This document shows positions 1 to 5,986 of a stretch of DNA of 8,435 bases, in pieces; position 1 is the stretch's first letter; each line of letters opens with the position of its first letter. This stretch comes from Fimbriimonadaceae bacterium (GTDB lineage: Bacteria; Armatimonadota; Fimbriimonadia; Fimbriimonadales; Fimbriimonadaceae), in NCBI GenBank assembly GCA_022842565.1, contig JALHPH010000055.1, forward strand, positions 1-8,435. Direction: 5' to 3'. A program made the position numbers and the translations under genes. A model generated the notes under the pieces. The model saw only the letters and a program-made list of their open reading frames with translations, was not told where the DNA came from and searched no databases.

Positions 1-1
1 A

Positions 2-325
2 CCGATGGACCCTATGTCGGGACAAATGGAGCCACTCCCTCAAGTGGGCGGGAATCCATACAGTCAAAATACGGGTAATGTTGCGACTGATCGGCCTTCG
101 GGTCCGTCTTATCGCTTGTCAGGTGTTATCGCTGGTGAAAAGCCTATGGCGATTCTCGAGGGTCCTGACGGCAAACAGAAGATCGTAAAAGTTGGCGACC
201 GCATCGGAGGAAATCGTGTTTCAGCGATTCGAAACGGTAAGGTCGTCCTTGAGGGACAGGGTGACGAAGTGGGTTCGACCACTCTCACGCTGAAAGAGAA
301 AACAAATGCAGAGAGCGGCAGTTAG
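2..325 (+). CDS. PilP/GspC-like type IV pilus assembly protein, 3' part
   Basis: This is the C-terminal part of a periplasmic pilus assembly protein. The reading frame is open to the left window edge, so the ATG at 5 is probably internal. Residues 1-35 counted from that ATG are rich in Pro, Gly, Asn and Ser and look like a linker. Residues 36-96 (from YRLSGVIAGEKPMAILEG to STTLTLKEK) form a compact beta-rich unit with the motif 'V-K-V-G-D-R-I-G' followed by an alternating 'V-x-x-I-R-N-G-K-V-V-L' strand pair. This is the pattern of the HR/PilP domain of GspC and PilP proteins. In those families the domain sits in the periplasm and contacts the N-terminal domains of the secretin. The stop codon lies 20 bases inside the pilQ gene, so the two are translationally coupled. 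The family call rests on the domain pattern plus the pilQ neighbour. An exact pilP assignment needs the missing N-terminus. Confidence 0.7.
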   Translation, partial: PMDPMSGQMEPLPQVGGNPYSQNTGNVATDRPSGPSYRLSGVIAGEKPMAILEGPDGKQKIVKVGDRIGGNRVSAIRNGKVVLEGQGDEVGSTTLTLKEKTNAESGS

Positions 326-2897
326 GTCGTTAATCAGTTTTAGTCTCGTCGCTTCGGCGGGCTATGCGTTGGCCATCGGAACCATTTCGTCAGTCGAGAC
401 GAGAAAGGTAGGCGAGGGCGTTGAAGTCTTCGTCCGCGGCGAGGGCCTGGCGAAGCCACGCGAAGAAAAGGCGATGCGCAATGCAGTGCATATCTTTTCG
501 TTTGCGGCGCAGCTGAAGACCACGGGCCGTCGGGAGACCATGAACTATGGAGGCGTCTCCACGGTTCAATGGACCCAGTTCACGACCCGGCCGATGGTGG
601 CGCGGCTCGTGTTCCGTTTGCGCCCGACCGACACGCCGATTGTTCGGCAAGTGGAAGGTGGTTGGCTTATTTCGGTCAACACGCCTACTCCGACCAACGT
701 CGTCGCTCAACCGGATAACCCTCTGCTCATCCCGAATCGTCCCATCGTTCTTCTCGATCCTGAGAAGCCAGTGAAGCCGACGGTCTCTGAGGTCAGCGAT
801 TTTGATCCGACCGGTATCACCGTTGTGGACGAAGGGACCAAAGCTCCGTTGCCACGCGTGAGCAAAGAAACCCCTCGCACCGTTGCATCGGGCGCCGTCA
901 CCGCAACTTCGAGCACCGTCTCAACGAGCAATGTCCTGCAATCCAAGCGCATTTCGCTGGACTTCGCAGACACTGATGTCGTTCTGATTTTGAAGGCGCT
1001 CGCCGCACAGGCCGACGTCAACATCGTGACGTCCCCCGATGTGAAAGGCCAGATTTCGGTGTCATTGAAGAATGTCACCGTCGACGAAGCCCTCACCGTC
1101 GTGACCGCCATCGCGGACCTTCGCTACCAAAAGCTCGACCGAACCATTATTGTTGCCTCTCCCGATCGCTTGAGCAGCATCATTCGCAACGCGAGCATGG
1201 GATCGAGTGCGGTTACGGCCGAGACCGAGATTCGCATCGTTCCGATTTATAGCAAGCAAGGACGCCAAGTCAAGTCCGCGCTTTACCGCGTGTTGCCGCA
1301 AGACGCGCGCACGGGCCGCTATGAAGTTGCCCTTCCGAGCGAGCAGATGGTGCAGGAGGCACCAAAAACCGCTGATGGTAAGCCCGCTGACGCGGCCGGG
1401 CCTGCCGCTACCAATGAGGATGAGTACATCATGATCATTGGCAGCCGCACGCGACTTGCCGAAGTTGAGCGAACCATCCGAAGCCTCGATCAGCAGATCG
1501 CGGACGCGATTGGAATTGAGACCCCCTCCAGCAGCGCCCTCGTTACGGAAACCTATTACGTTCAAGGCGCAAGCGCCACTGACCTAGCGTCCGCGCTGGG
1601 TGTGGATAAGGGCAAGCTAGGAAACATTCAAGTTGTTGCCACACCAGCCGGAAGCTCGGCTCGCCCCAGCTTGGTCATCACCGGTCGTGAGAACGAAGTT
1701 CGCCGAGTGGTCAACACCCTCAAAGAACTGGACGGTGGCGAGCGACCCCAAGACGAAATCAAGCTTTACGAAGTTCGCTTCTCTGACCCACGTGCCCTGC
1801 GCGACGAGCTGATGCTCCAAGTGCCAGGCATCCGTGCCTCGATCCCGCCAGCGGGCGTCGGCAACGTCCGCGTCTATGTGCCGAGCTCGGGCAAGGTCAC
1901 TTCGCCAGGCGAGAAGGCCGGCGGCGGTGAGGGACAAGCGACCACGACGACTTCTGCCGCGCAAGCCGCCATCGAAAAATCGACTGGCCTGCAAAGCGGC
2001 CTCACCCTGCCGTTTAATGCGCTGGAGCCTTCGGCTGTGCCGATGCGTTTGATCCTGCGCGGCGACAAGAGCCAGCTGGATCGAGCCTACAAGCTCATGG
2101 CCGAGCTGGACAAGGAGCCAAGGCAGCTTGCCATCGAAGTCCGTGTGATGGAGCTCCGAAAGGATGACGCAGTCAACGCAGGCATCGACTGGAACCTCTT
2201 CACCGGCGGCGCGGTCAAGTTCATCCGCCTTAACAACTCGCTCTCGAATCCGAACAACCGAATTGGTGCCGGATTCAACAACGACGTGGTTTCGGGTGAT
2301 GTGGTGGCGACCCTCGACGGCATCGCGAACAAGAACAACTTGATCGCTCGTCCGAACATGGTGGCCTATGATGGTCGCGAGTCCGAACTCTTCATCGGAG
2401 ACGTCATTCGCTACGTCGAGTCAATCACTTCGAGCCAAAACGGTCCGAGCGTCCAGATTGGCGAAGTCCGAGTCGGTGTGAACCTTGCCGTCCTTCCTCG
2501 CCTCAGCGCAGACGGAACCGCAACTCTCGACCTGCGACCCACTGTTAGCTTCCTTCGTGAGTTCCGACAGTACCAACTGAGTGGATTCACCGCGGAACTG
2601 CCGCAGACCAGCGAGCGACAGACGCAGCAGACACTGAACGTGCGAAGCGGTGAGACCATCGCCATCGGCGGATTGATTACCGAGGAAATGGTGACCAACG
2701 TGTCTGGTGTTCCTATTCTGATGGACCTCCCCATTCTGGGTCAGTTCTTCCGAAGCACGCGAACCCGAAAGGACCGCCGCGAACTGGTGATCTTCATCAC
2801 AACGAATATCGTCAACTCGCCACTTGGCGCCGAAACGAAGCTGCCGATGAACAATGATGTTCCGGTGGCTGATGCAAAGAACGGGAAGGATAAGTGA
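306..2897 (+). CDS. pilQ: Type IV pilus secretin PilQ
   Basis: This 863-residue protein is the outer-membrane channel through which the type IV pilus passes. Residues 1-23 form a Sec signal peptide (hydrophobic core LISFSLVASAGYALA). Residues 26-125 look like an AMIN domain, the peptidoglycan-binding unit typical of PilQ rather than GspD. A Pro/Thr/Ser-rich linker (126-213) leads to an STN/N0-type domain at 216-286 (ISLDFADTDVVLILKALA). About three further secretin N-type domains follow (roughly 306-396, 412-480 and 485-605). The secretin barrel spans 606-838, with RQLAIEVRVMEL, the GVNLAVLPRL strand, and the hallmark VPILMDLPILGQFF at 802-815 before RRELVIFIT. Low-complexity inserts occur at about 349-372 and 528-566. 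The ATG at 306 is favoured because the signal peptide starts directly there; only a weak purine-rich stretch (292-301) precedes it. The gene overlaps the PilP-like gene by 20 bases and the next lipoprotein gene by 4. A type II secretion GspD is the alternative, but AMIN plus the PilP-like neighbour argue for PilQ. Confidence 0.93.
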   Translation: MQRAAVRSLISFSLVASAGYALAIGTISSVETRKVGEGVEVFVRGEGLAKPREEKAMRNAVHIFSFAAQLKTTGRRETMNYGGVSTVQWTQFTTRPMVARLVFRLRPTDTPIVRQVEGGWLISVNTPTPTNVVAQPDNPLLIPNRPIVLLDPEKPVKPTVSEVSDFDPTGITVVDEGTKAPLPRVSKETPRTVASGAVTATSSTVSTSNVLQSKRISLDFADTDVVLILKALAAQADVNIVTSPDVKGQISVSLKNVTVDEALTVVTAIADLRYQKLDRTIIVASPDRLSSIIRNASMGSSAVTAETEIRIVPIYSKQGRQVKSALYRVLPQDARTGRYEVALPSEQMVQEAPKTADGKPADAAGPAATNEDEYIMIIGSRTRLAEVERTIRSLDQQIADAIGIETPSSSALVTETYYVQGASATDLASALGVDKGKLGNIQVVATPAGSSARPSLVITGRENEVRRVVNTLKELDGGERPQDEIKLYEVRFSDPRALRDELMLQVPGIRASIPPAGVGNVRVYVPSSGKVTSPGEKAGGGEGQATTTTSAAQAAIEKSTGLQSGLTLPFNALEPSAVPMRLILRGDKSQLDRAYKLMAELDKEPRQLAIEVRVMELRKDDAVNAGIDWNLFTGGAVKFIRLNNSLSNPNNRIGAGFNNDVVSGDVVATLDGIANKNNLIARPNMVAYDGRESELFIGDVIRYVESITSSQNGPSVQIGEVRVGVNLAVLPRLSADGTATLDLRPTVSFLREFRQYQLSGFTAELPQTSERQTQQTLNVRSGETIAIGGLITEEMVTNVSGVPILMDLPILGQFFRSTRTRKDRRELVIFITTNIVNSPLGAETKLPMNNDVPVADAKNGKDK
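2883..2890 (+). promoter_or_regulatory. Ribosome binding site of the small lipoprotein gene
   Basis: The purine run GGGAAGGA inside the last pilQ codons is the clearest Shine-Dalgarno-like sequence I found. It lies three bases before the GTG at 2894. It supports the GTG start, although the spacing is short. It also fits reinitiation by ribosomes ending pilQ at the overlapping TGA. Confidence 0.55.
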
Positions 2898-3298
2898 AGC
2901 AGACCCGAATCGCGCTCGCCCTCATCGCAGCCGTGGCCCTGGTGGGCTGTGGCGGCGAAACCCCTGACGATCTGGCCAACTTCTATGTCGGCCAGTGGAG
3001 CGGTGCCTGGGCAGGAGCGGCAGGGCGCGATACCGGAGCTCTGTCGATGATTGTCGCGATTGACGGTGCGCTCACCGGCTCGTTCTCGCGCGATTCCGAT
3101 GGGCTTTCGGGTGGCATCACGGGCACCGTCGATAAAGACGGGGAATTCACTGGAATTGCCGACTTCGCGACAGGCAGTGACTACACCCTGGAAGGCGCCG
3201 TCACCCGCGATGGCACGAACCTGGTCGCAACCTTCACTTACGACAGTGGAACGCGCACCGAAGCCGCTCAAGCAACCCTCATCAAGCCTGGCAGTTGA
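2894..3298 (+). CDS. Small beta-rich lipoprotein coupled to pilQ
   Basis: I do not recognise this 134-residue protein by name. It starts at a GTG that overlaps the pilQ stop (GTGA, 4 bases). Residues 1-18 form a lipoprotein signal peptide ending in the lipobox LVGC, so Cys19 should be lipidated. The mature part opens with 'DDLANFYVGQWSGAW' and continues as short repeating strand-turn units rich in Gly, Thr, Asp and Ser (GALTGSF, GGITGTV, GEFTGIA, TLEGAVT, NLVATFTYDSG). This suggests a small antiparallel beta barrel or sandwich, and no catalytic motif is visible. The residue after the Cys is Gly, not Asp, so by the E. coli rule it would be sorted to the outer membrane; whether that rule holds here is unknown. 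Coupling to pilQ suggests a role with the secretin, such as a pilotin or accessory, but this is inference from position only. A general envelope lipoprotein is equally possible. Confidence 0.8.
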   Translation: MKQTRIALALIAAVALVGCGGETPDDLANFYVGQWSGAWAGAAGRDTGALSMIVAIDGALTGSFSRDSDGLSGGITGTVDKDGEFTGIADFATGSDYTLEGAVTRDGTNLVATFTYDSGTRTEAAQATLIKPGS

Positions 3299-3324
3299 CC
3301 ATTCTTCTGCGCCAAACTCTTGTT

Positions 3325-4131
3325 ATGTTTCAAGAGTCCCAGCGCGATGCTTGGCTTCAACGCTACGGCGAAGAGCCTCCACCCGACCTCGCTCCGGTGG
3401 AGGCCTTTTTGCGTCACCGGTCGGTGCGCAGATATGATGATCGACCGGTCCCAGAAGGCACAATTGCTGCGCTGGTTGCGTGCGCGCAGAGCGCCGCCAC
3501 CAGCAGCTATGCCCAGGCTTGGACGCTGGTCAGCGTGCAGGACTCTGAAAAGCGCGCCGTCGTCGCCAATTTATGCGGCGACCAAAAGCAAGTCCTCACG
3601 GCTCCTTGGTTCTTTTGCGTGTGCATCGACCTGTACCGTTCGCACGCGCTGGGCGAGAAATCGGGCGTTATCCCGGACGCGGTCGGAACCGCCGAAGCGC
3701 TGATGGTGACGGCGGTGGATGCCTCGCTCGCGGCTGAGCGCATGGTCTGCGCAGCGGAGGCCATTGGGCTCGGGGCGTGCTACATCGGTGCCCTTCGAAA
3801 CAAGCCCCAGGAGCTGGCAGAGTTGCTCGATTTCCCGCCCGGGGTGTTCGGAATCTTCGGTCTATGCCTGGGCTATCCGTCTGAAGCCGATACCCGCGCG
3901 GTCATCAAACCGCGCCTGCCGCAACCGATCGTCTGGCACCGTGAGAAGTATCAGCGCGAGCCCGATGTAAGCGCTTTTGACGCGCGCATGGAGGAGTTCT
4001 ACCCACGAATCGGCATGGATACTAGCACCACTTGGTCGGCGCGACAGGCGCGGCGCTTCAGCCTGGGCTACTTGCAGGGCCGCGAAACACTGGACGAGCG
4101 CCTGCGCGAAATGGGCTTCTTGACCGACTAG
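3325..4131 (+). CDS. NfsA/Frp-type FMN nitroreductase (NAD(P)H-dependent oxidoreductase)
   Basis: This is a cytoplasmic flavin oxidoreductase of the nitroreductase superfamily, 268 residues from the ATG at 3325. Such enzymes use NAD(P)H and FMN to reduce nitro compounds, quinones or flavins; the natural substrate is usually unknown. The NfsA/Frp subfamily is indicated by HRSVRRYDDRPVPEG (residues 31-45, including the FMN-phosphate Arg/Ser pair), QSAATSSYAQAW (55-66), GDQKQVLTAPWFFCVCIDLYR (85-105), GLGACYIGALRNK (148-160, with the conserved basic residues) and GIFGLCLGYP (176-185). A helical tail (240-268) packs on the partner subunit in this dimeric family. A TTG at 3295, overlapping the upstream stop as TTGA, would add ten residues. 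I prefer the ATG because related proteins, as I recall them, begin shortly before the RYGE-type segment seen at residues 13-16. No strong ribosome binding site precedes either start. The stop shares CTAG with the convergent lpxC stop. The enzyme has no obvious link to pili. Confidence 0.9.
   Translation: MFQESQRDAWLQRYGEEPPPDLAPVEAFLRHRSVRRYDDRPVPEGTIAALVACAQSAATSSYAQAWTLVSVQDSEKRAVVANLCGDQKQVLTAPWFFCVCIDLYRSHALGEKSGVIPDAVGTAEALMVTAVDASLAAERMVCAAEAIGLGACYIGALRNKPQELAELLDFPPGVFGIFGLCLGYPSEADTRAVIKPRLPQPIVWHREKYQREPDVSAFDARMEEFYPRIGMDTSTTWSARQARRFSLGYLQGRETLDERLREMGFLTD
3375..3410 (+). terminator. Intrinsic-terminator-like hairpin inside the nitroreductase gene
   Basis: A perfect 9-base inverted repeat, GCCTCCACC (3375-3383) and GGTGGAGGC (3396-3404), encloses a 12-base loop and is followed by CTTTTTG (3405-3411). 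This is the layout of a Rho-independent terminator on the plus strand. It lies about 50 bases into the nitroreductase coding region and 77 bases after the small lipoprotein stop. It could end or attenuate transcription of the pilP-pilQ-lipoprotein unit when the nitroreductase start is poorly translated. The T tract is short (five) and the stem is also constrained by coding, so function is not certain. Confidence 0.5.
4128..4131. other. Shared palindromic stop (CTAG) of convergent genes
   Basis: The palindrome CTAG gives a TAG stop on both strands: 4129-4131 for the nitroreductase and 4130-4128 for lpxC. The two convergent genes therefore overlap tail to tail by four bases, with no room for a conventional terminator between them. 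A GC-only inverted repeat nearby (about 4154-4180) has no T tract and sits in lpxC coding sequence. Confidence 0.9.
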
Positions 4132-4949
4132 TTTGGAAGCCGCTCCAGAGTCACCGCCGCCGCCAGTCGGGCCGCGGCGGCCACATTCATGCTGTGGCCG
4201 CTGCGCTCGGCGACTACGTCGAGCCCAGTGATTGGCACGCCTGCCAACGCCAAATCCCCGATGAGGTCCAGGAGCTTGTGCTTTGCCGGTTCGTCAGGGA
4301 ATCGTGCCGCATTGATTGGGCCATCTTTGCCCAGCACCAGCGCGGATCGCTCGTCGAGCCCGAGACCTAGCCCGTTCGCCTTGATCCATTCGAGCTCGTG
4401 TTCAAAGCAAAACGTCCGCGCAGGGCCGATTTCTTGCACGTAAGCGTTGCCTATGGAAAGGTATTCGGCCACCTGGTCGCCGGGCCAGCAATCGACCGTC
4501 GCAAAGAGATAGCGCCAGTGCCCTGTTCCGCTTGCTACTGCCACGCCGACATTGTCATCTTTGCGAAAAACTCGCGCGTAGGGACCCGAAACAGCGAGGC
4601 TCCCGACATTCACGGTCCCTGCCTCCAGAAGACCTTGTACGTAGGGCTGCGCCGAGCCATCGAGGCCAGGGCACTCGGGGCCATCCGCTTCGATCACGGC
4701 GTCGGTGATGCCACAGCCTGCCAGCGCACTCATCAGGTGCTCAATCGTGGCCAGCTCGGCCAGGCAAGTGCAGCGCTGGGTATCGGTGACGGCATCCGGG
4801 TTGATGGGGCTGCGGCCACGGACGTCCTGCCATTCCCAACCCGCGTTGCCGGGATGCACCCGAACCCGCACGGGTACTCCAGAATGGAGCCCGAGCCCGG
4901 CGAACTCAACCGTCGCCGCAACAGACAGCCTAGGAAAGTGTCGAATCAT
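4128..4949 (-). CDS. lpxC: UDP-3-O-acyl-N-acetylglucosamine deacetylase LpxC
   Basis: LpxC is the zinc amidase that removes the acetyl group from UDP-3-O-acyl-GlcNAc, the committed step of lipid A synthesis in the cytoplasm. The 273-residue protein carries the expected motifs: GLGLHSG at 18-24; TIEHLMSALAG at 68-78, with Glu70 as catalytic base and His71 as zinc ligand; GPARTF at 175-180; HKLLDLIGD at 224-232, with His224 and Asp228 as the other zinc ligands; and SGHSMN at 250-255, with the conserved His252. All key residues are present. It is somewhat shorter than the E. coli enzyme (305), with shortening mostly in loops and the C-terminal tail. The ATG overlaps the lpxD stop as ATGA, so it is probably made by coupled translation; I see no Shine-Dalgarno sequence. 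It is the last gene of the outer-membrane operon. In many relatives LpxC is fused to FabZ, but no FabZ domain is present here. Confidence 0.95.
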   Translation of the reverse strand: MIRHFPRLSVAATVEFAGLGLHSGVPVRVRVHPGNAGWEWQDVRGRSPINPDAVTDTQRCTCLAELATIEHLMSALAGCGITDAVIEADGPECPGLDGSAQPYVQGLLEAGTVNVGSLAVSGPYARVFRKDDNVGVAVASGTGHWRYLFATVDCWPGDQVAEYLSIGNAYVQEIGPARTFCFEHELEWIKANGLGLGLDERSALVLGKDGPINAARFPDEPAKHKLLDLIGDLALAGVPITGLDVVAERSGHSMNVAAAARLAAAVTLERLPN

Positions 4950-5986
4950 GAGGATTTTAGCTTCTCAAGCTCAGTTTCGAGCTGCTTGACCCGCTTGAGG
5001 AGGTCGGGAAGGCGCTGCAATGCAGCCAGTTGGCGAAGTTCTTCGCGCAGGCGTACCGCCGGCATCCCCAGATAGTCGCCGGGCACATCGATATCGGCCA
5101 TTACACCAGTGCGGCCGCCCAAAATGACGTCATCACAAACGGTGACGCCGTCCTTGATGGCGGTTTGGCCAGCGATCGTGATGCGGTCGCCGATGGTCAC
5201 GCTCCCGGCAAAGGCCACATGCGCAGCCACCACGCCATGCGCGCCGATGGTCACGTTGTGCCCGACCTGCACCATGTTATCGATCTTGGTGCCCTGTCGG
5301 ATGCGCGTCTCGCCGCTGGTCGCGCGGTCGACGCAGGTGCCCGCGCCAATCTCGACGTCGTCTTCAAGAACGACGCGCCCAACCTGCGGAATCTTGACGC
5401 GATGCGAGCCGTTCCAAACAAAACCAAAGCCATCTGAGCCCAGCACAGCACCCGAAAACACGGTGCACCGAGCCCCTATTGTCACATCCTGCACCAACAC
5501 AGCGTGGGGATAAATCTCGGTTTTCTCGCCCAGCACACAGTTTTCGCCGATATAGGCGTGGGCATGCACCCGAGTCTGCGGACCTAAAGCCGCACCCCGC
5601 TCGACGACCGCAAACGGCCCCACAGAAGCAGTTTCGTCGATCTCAGCTTCGGGGTGAATGACCGCAAGCGGGTGGACACCCGGTTCGATGGCGAGCGGAC
5701 GGCGCACTTTGTGGAGCAGCCAGGCAAAAGCCATGCGGGGCGAATCCACCCGAAGCGTTGGCTTCTGAGTGACGGCAGGCATCGTGCGAGAGATAATGAG
5801 CGCACCGACCTGACTCTCAAGACCTTTCTGCAAAAAGGCTTCGGATTCGGCAAAGGCGATGCCTTGGGGGTCGTTACTATCGGCGGGCACGGGTCGCGCG
5901 ATGCGCAGTTCCGCATCGCCCGTAAGCTCGGCATTCAGCCATTCCGCTAATTGCCCGAGGGTCCAAGATTGTTCTGGCTGCGCCAT
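4946..5986 (-). CDS. lpxD: UDP-3-O-(3-hydroxyacyl)glucosamine N-acyltransferase LpxD
   Basis: LpxD transfers a hydroxyacyl chain from acyl-ACP to the free amine made by LpxC, the third step of lipid A synthesis. The 346-residue protein has the full architecture. An N-terminal uridine-binding domain (about 7-95) opens with the typical WTLGQLAEWLNAELTGD. A left-handed beta-helix of hexapeptide repeats follows (about 104-300, e.g. IGENCVLGEKTEI). Two C-terminal helices (about 310-346) are rich in Leu, Arg, Lys and Glu. The catalytic histidine is His243 in KIDNMVQVGHNVTIGAH, matching E. coli His239. GSDGFGF at 183-189 is another family hallmark. The start ATG lies 40 bases inside the upstream lipoprotein gene; no better start exists, because the conserved family N-terminus begins within eight residues of it. 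No Shine-Dalgarno sequence is evident. The protein is expected to be a cytoplasmic trimer. Confidence 0.96.
   Translation of the reverse strand: MAQPEQSWTLGQLAEWLNAELTGDAELRIARPVPADSNDPQGIAFAESEAFLQKGLESQVGALIISRTMPAVTQKPTLRVDSPRMAFAWLLHKVRRPLAIEPGVHPLAVIHPEAEIDETASVGPFAVVERGAALGPQTRVHAHAYIGENCVLGEKTEIYPHAVLVQDVTIGARCTVFSGAVLGSDGFGFVWNGSHRVKIPQVGRVVLEDDVEIGAGTCVDRATSGETRIRQGTKIDNMVQVGHNVTIGAHGVVAAHVAFAGSVTIGDRITIAGQTAIKDGVTVCDDVILGGRTGVMADIDVPGDYLGMPAVRLREELRQLAALQRLPDLLKRVKQLETELEKLKSS

Noticed and set aside
3295..3329. Possible promoter: TTGACC at 3295-3300 with TGTTAT at 3321-3326
   Set aside because: The spacing of 20 bases is too long for a good sigma-70 site, and transcription would start after the preferred ATG at 3325. 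The -35 match also includes the stop codon of the previous gene, so chance is likely.
4154..4180. GC-rich inverted repeat (CCGCCGC ... GCGGCGG) near the convergent gene ends
   Set aside because: There is no T tract on either strand, and the repeat comes from runs of Ala codons in the LpxC C-terminal helix.
4398..5075. Open frame of 225 codons on the plus strand opposite lpxC and lpxD
   Set aside because: Both minus-strand genes carry full catalytic motifs. The plus-strand product is rich in Arg, Ala and Ser without domain structure, as expected for an antisense shadow.
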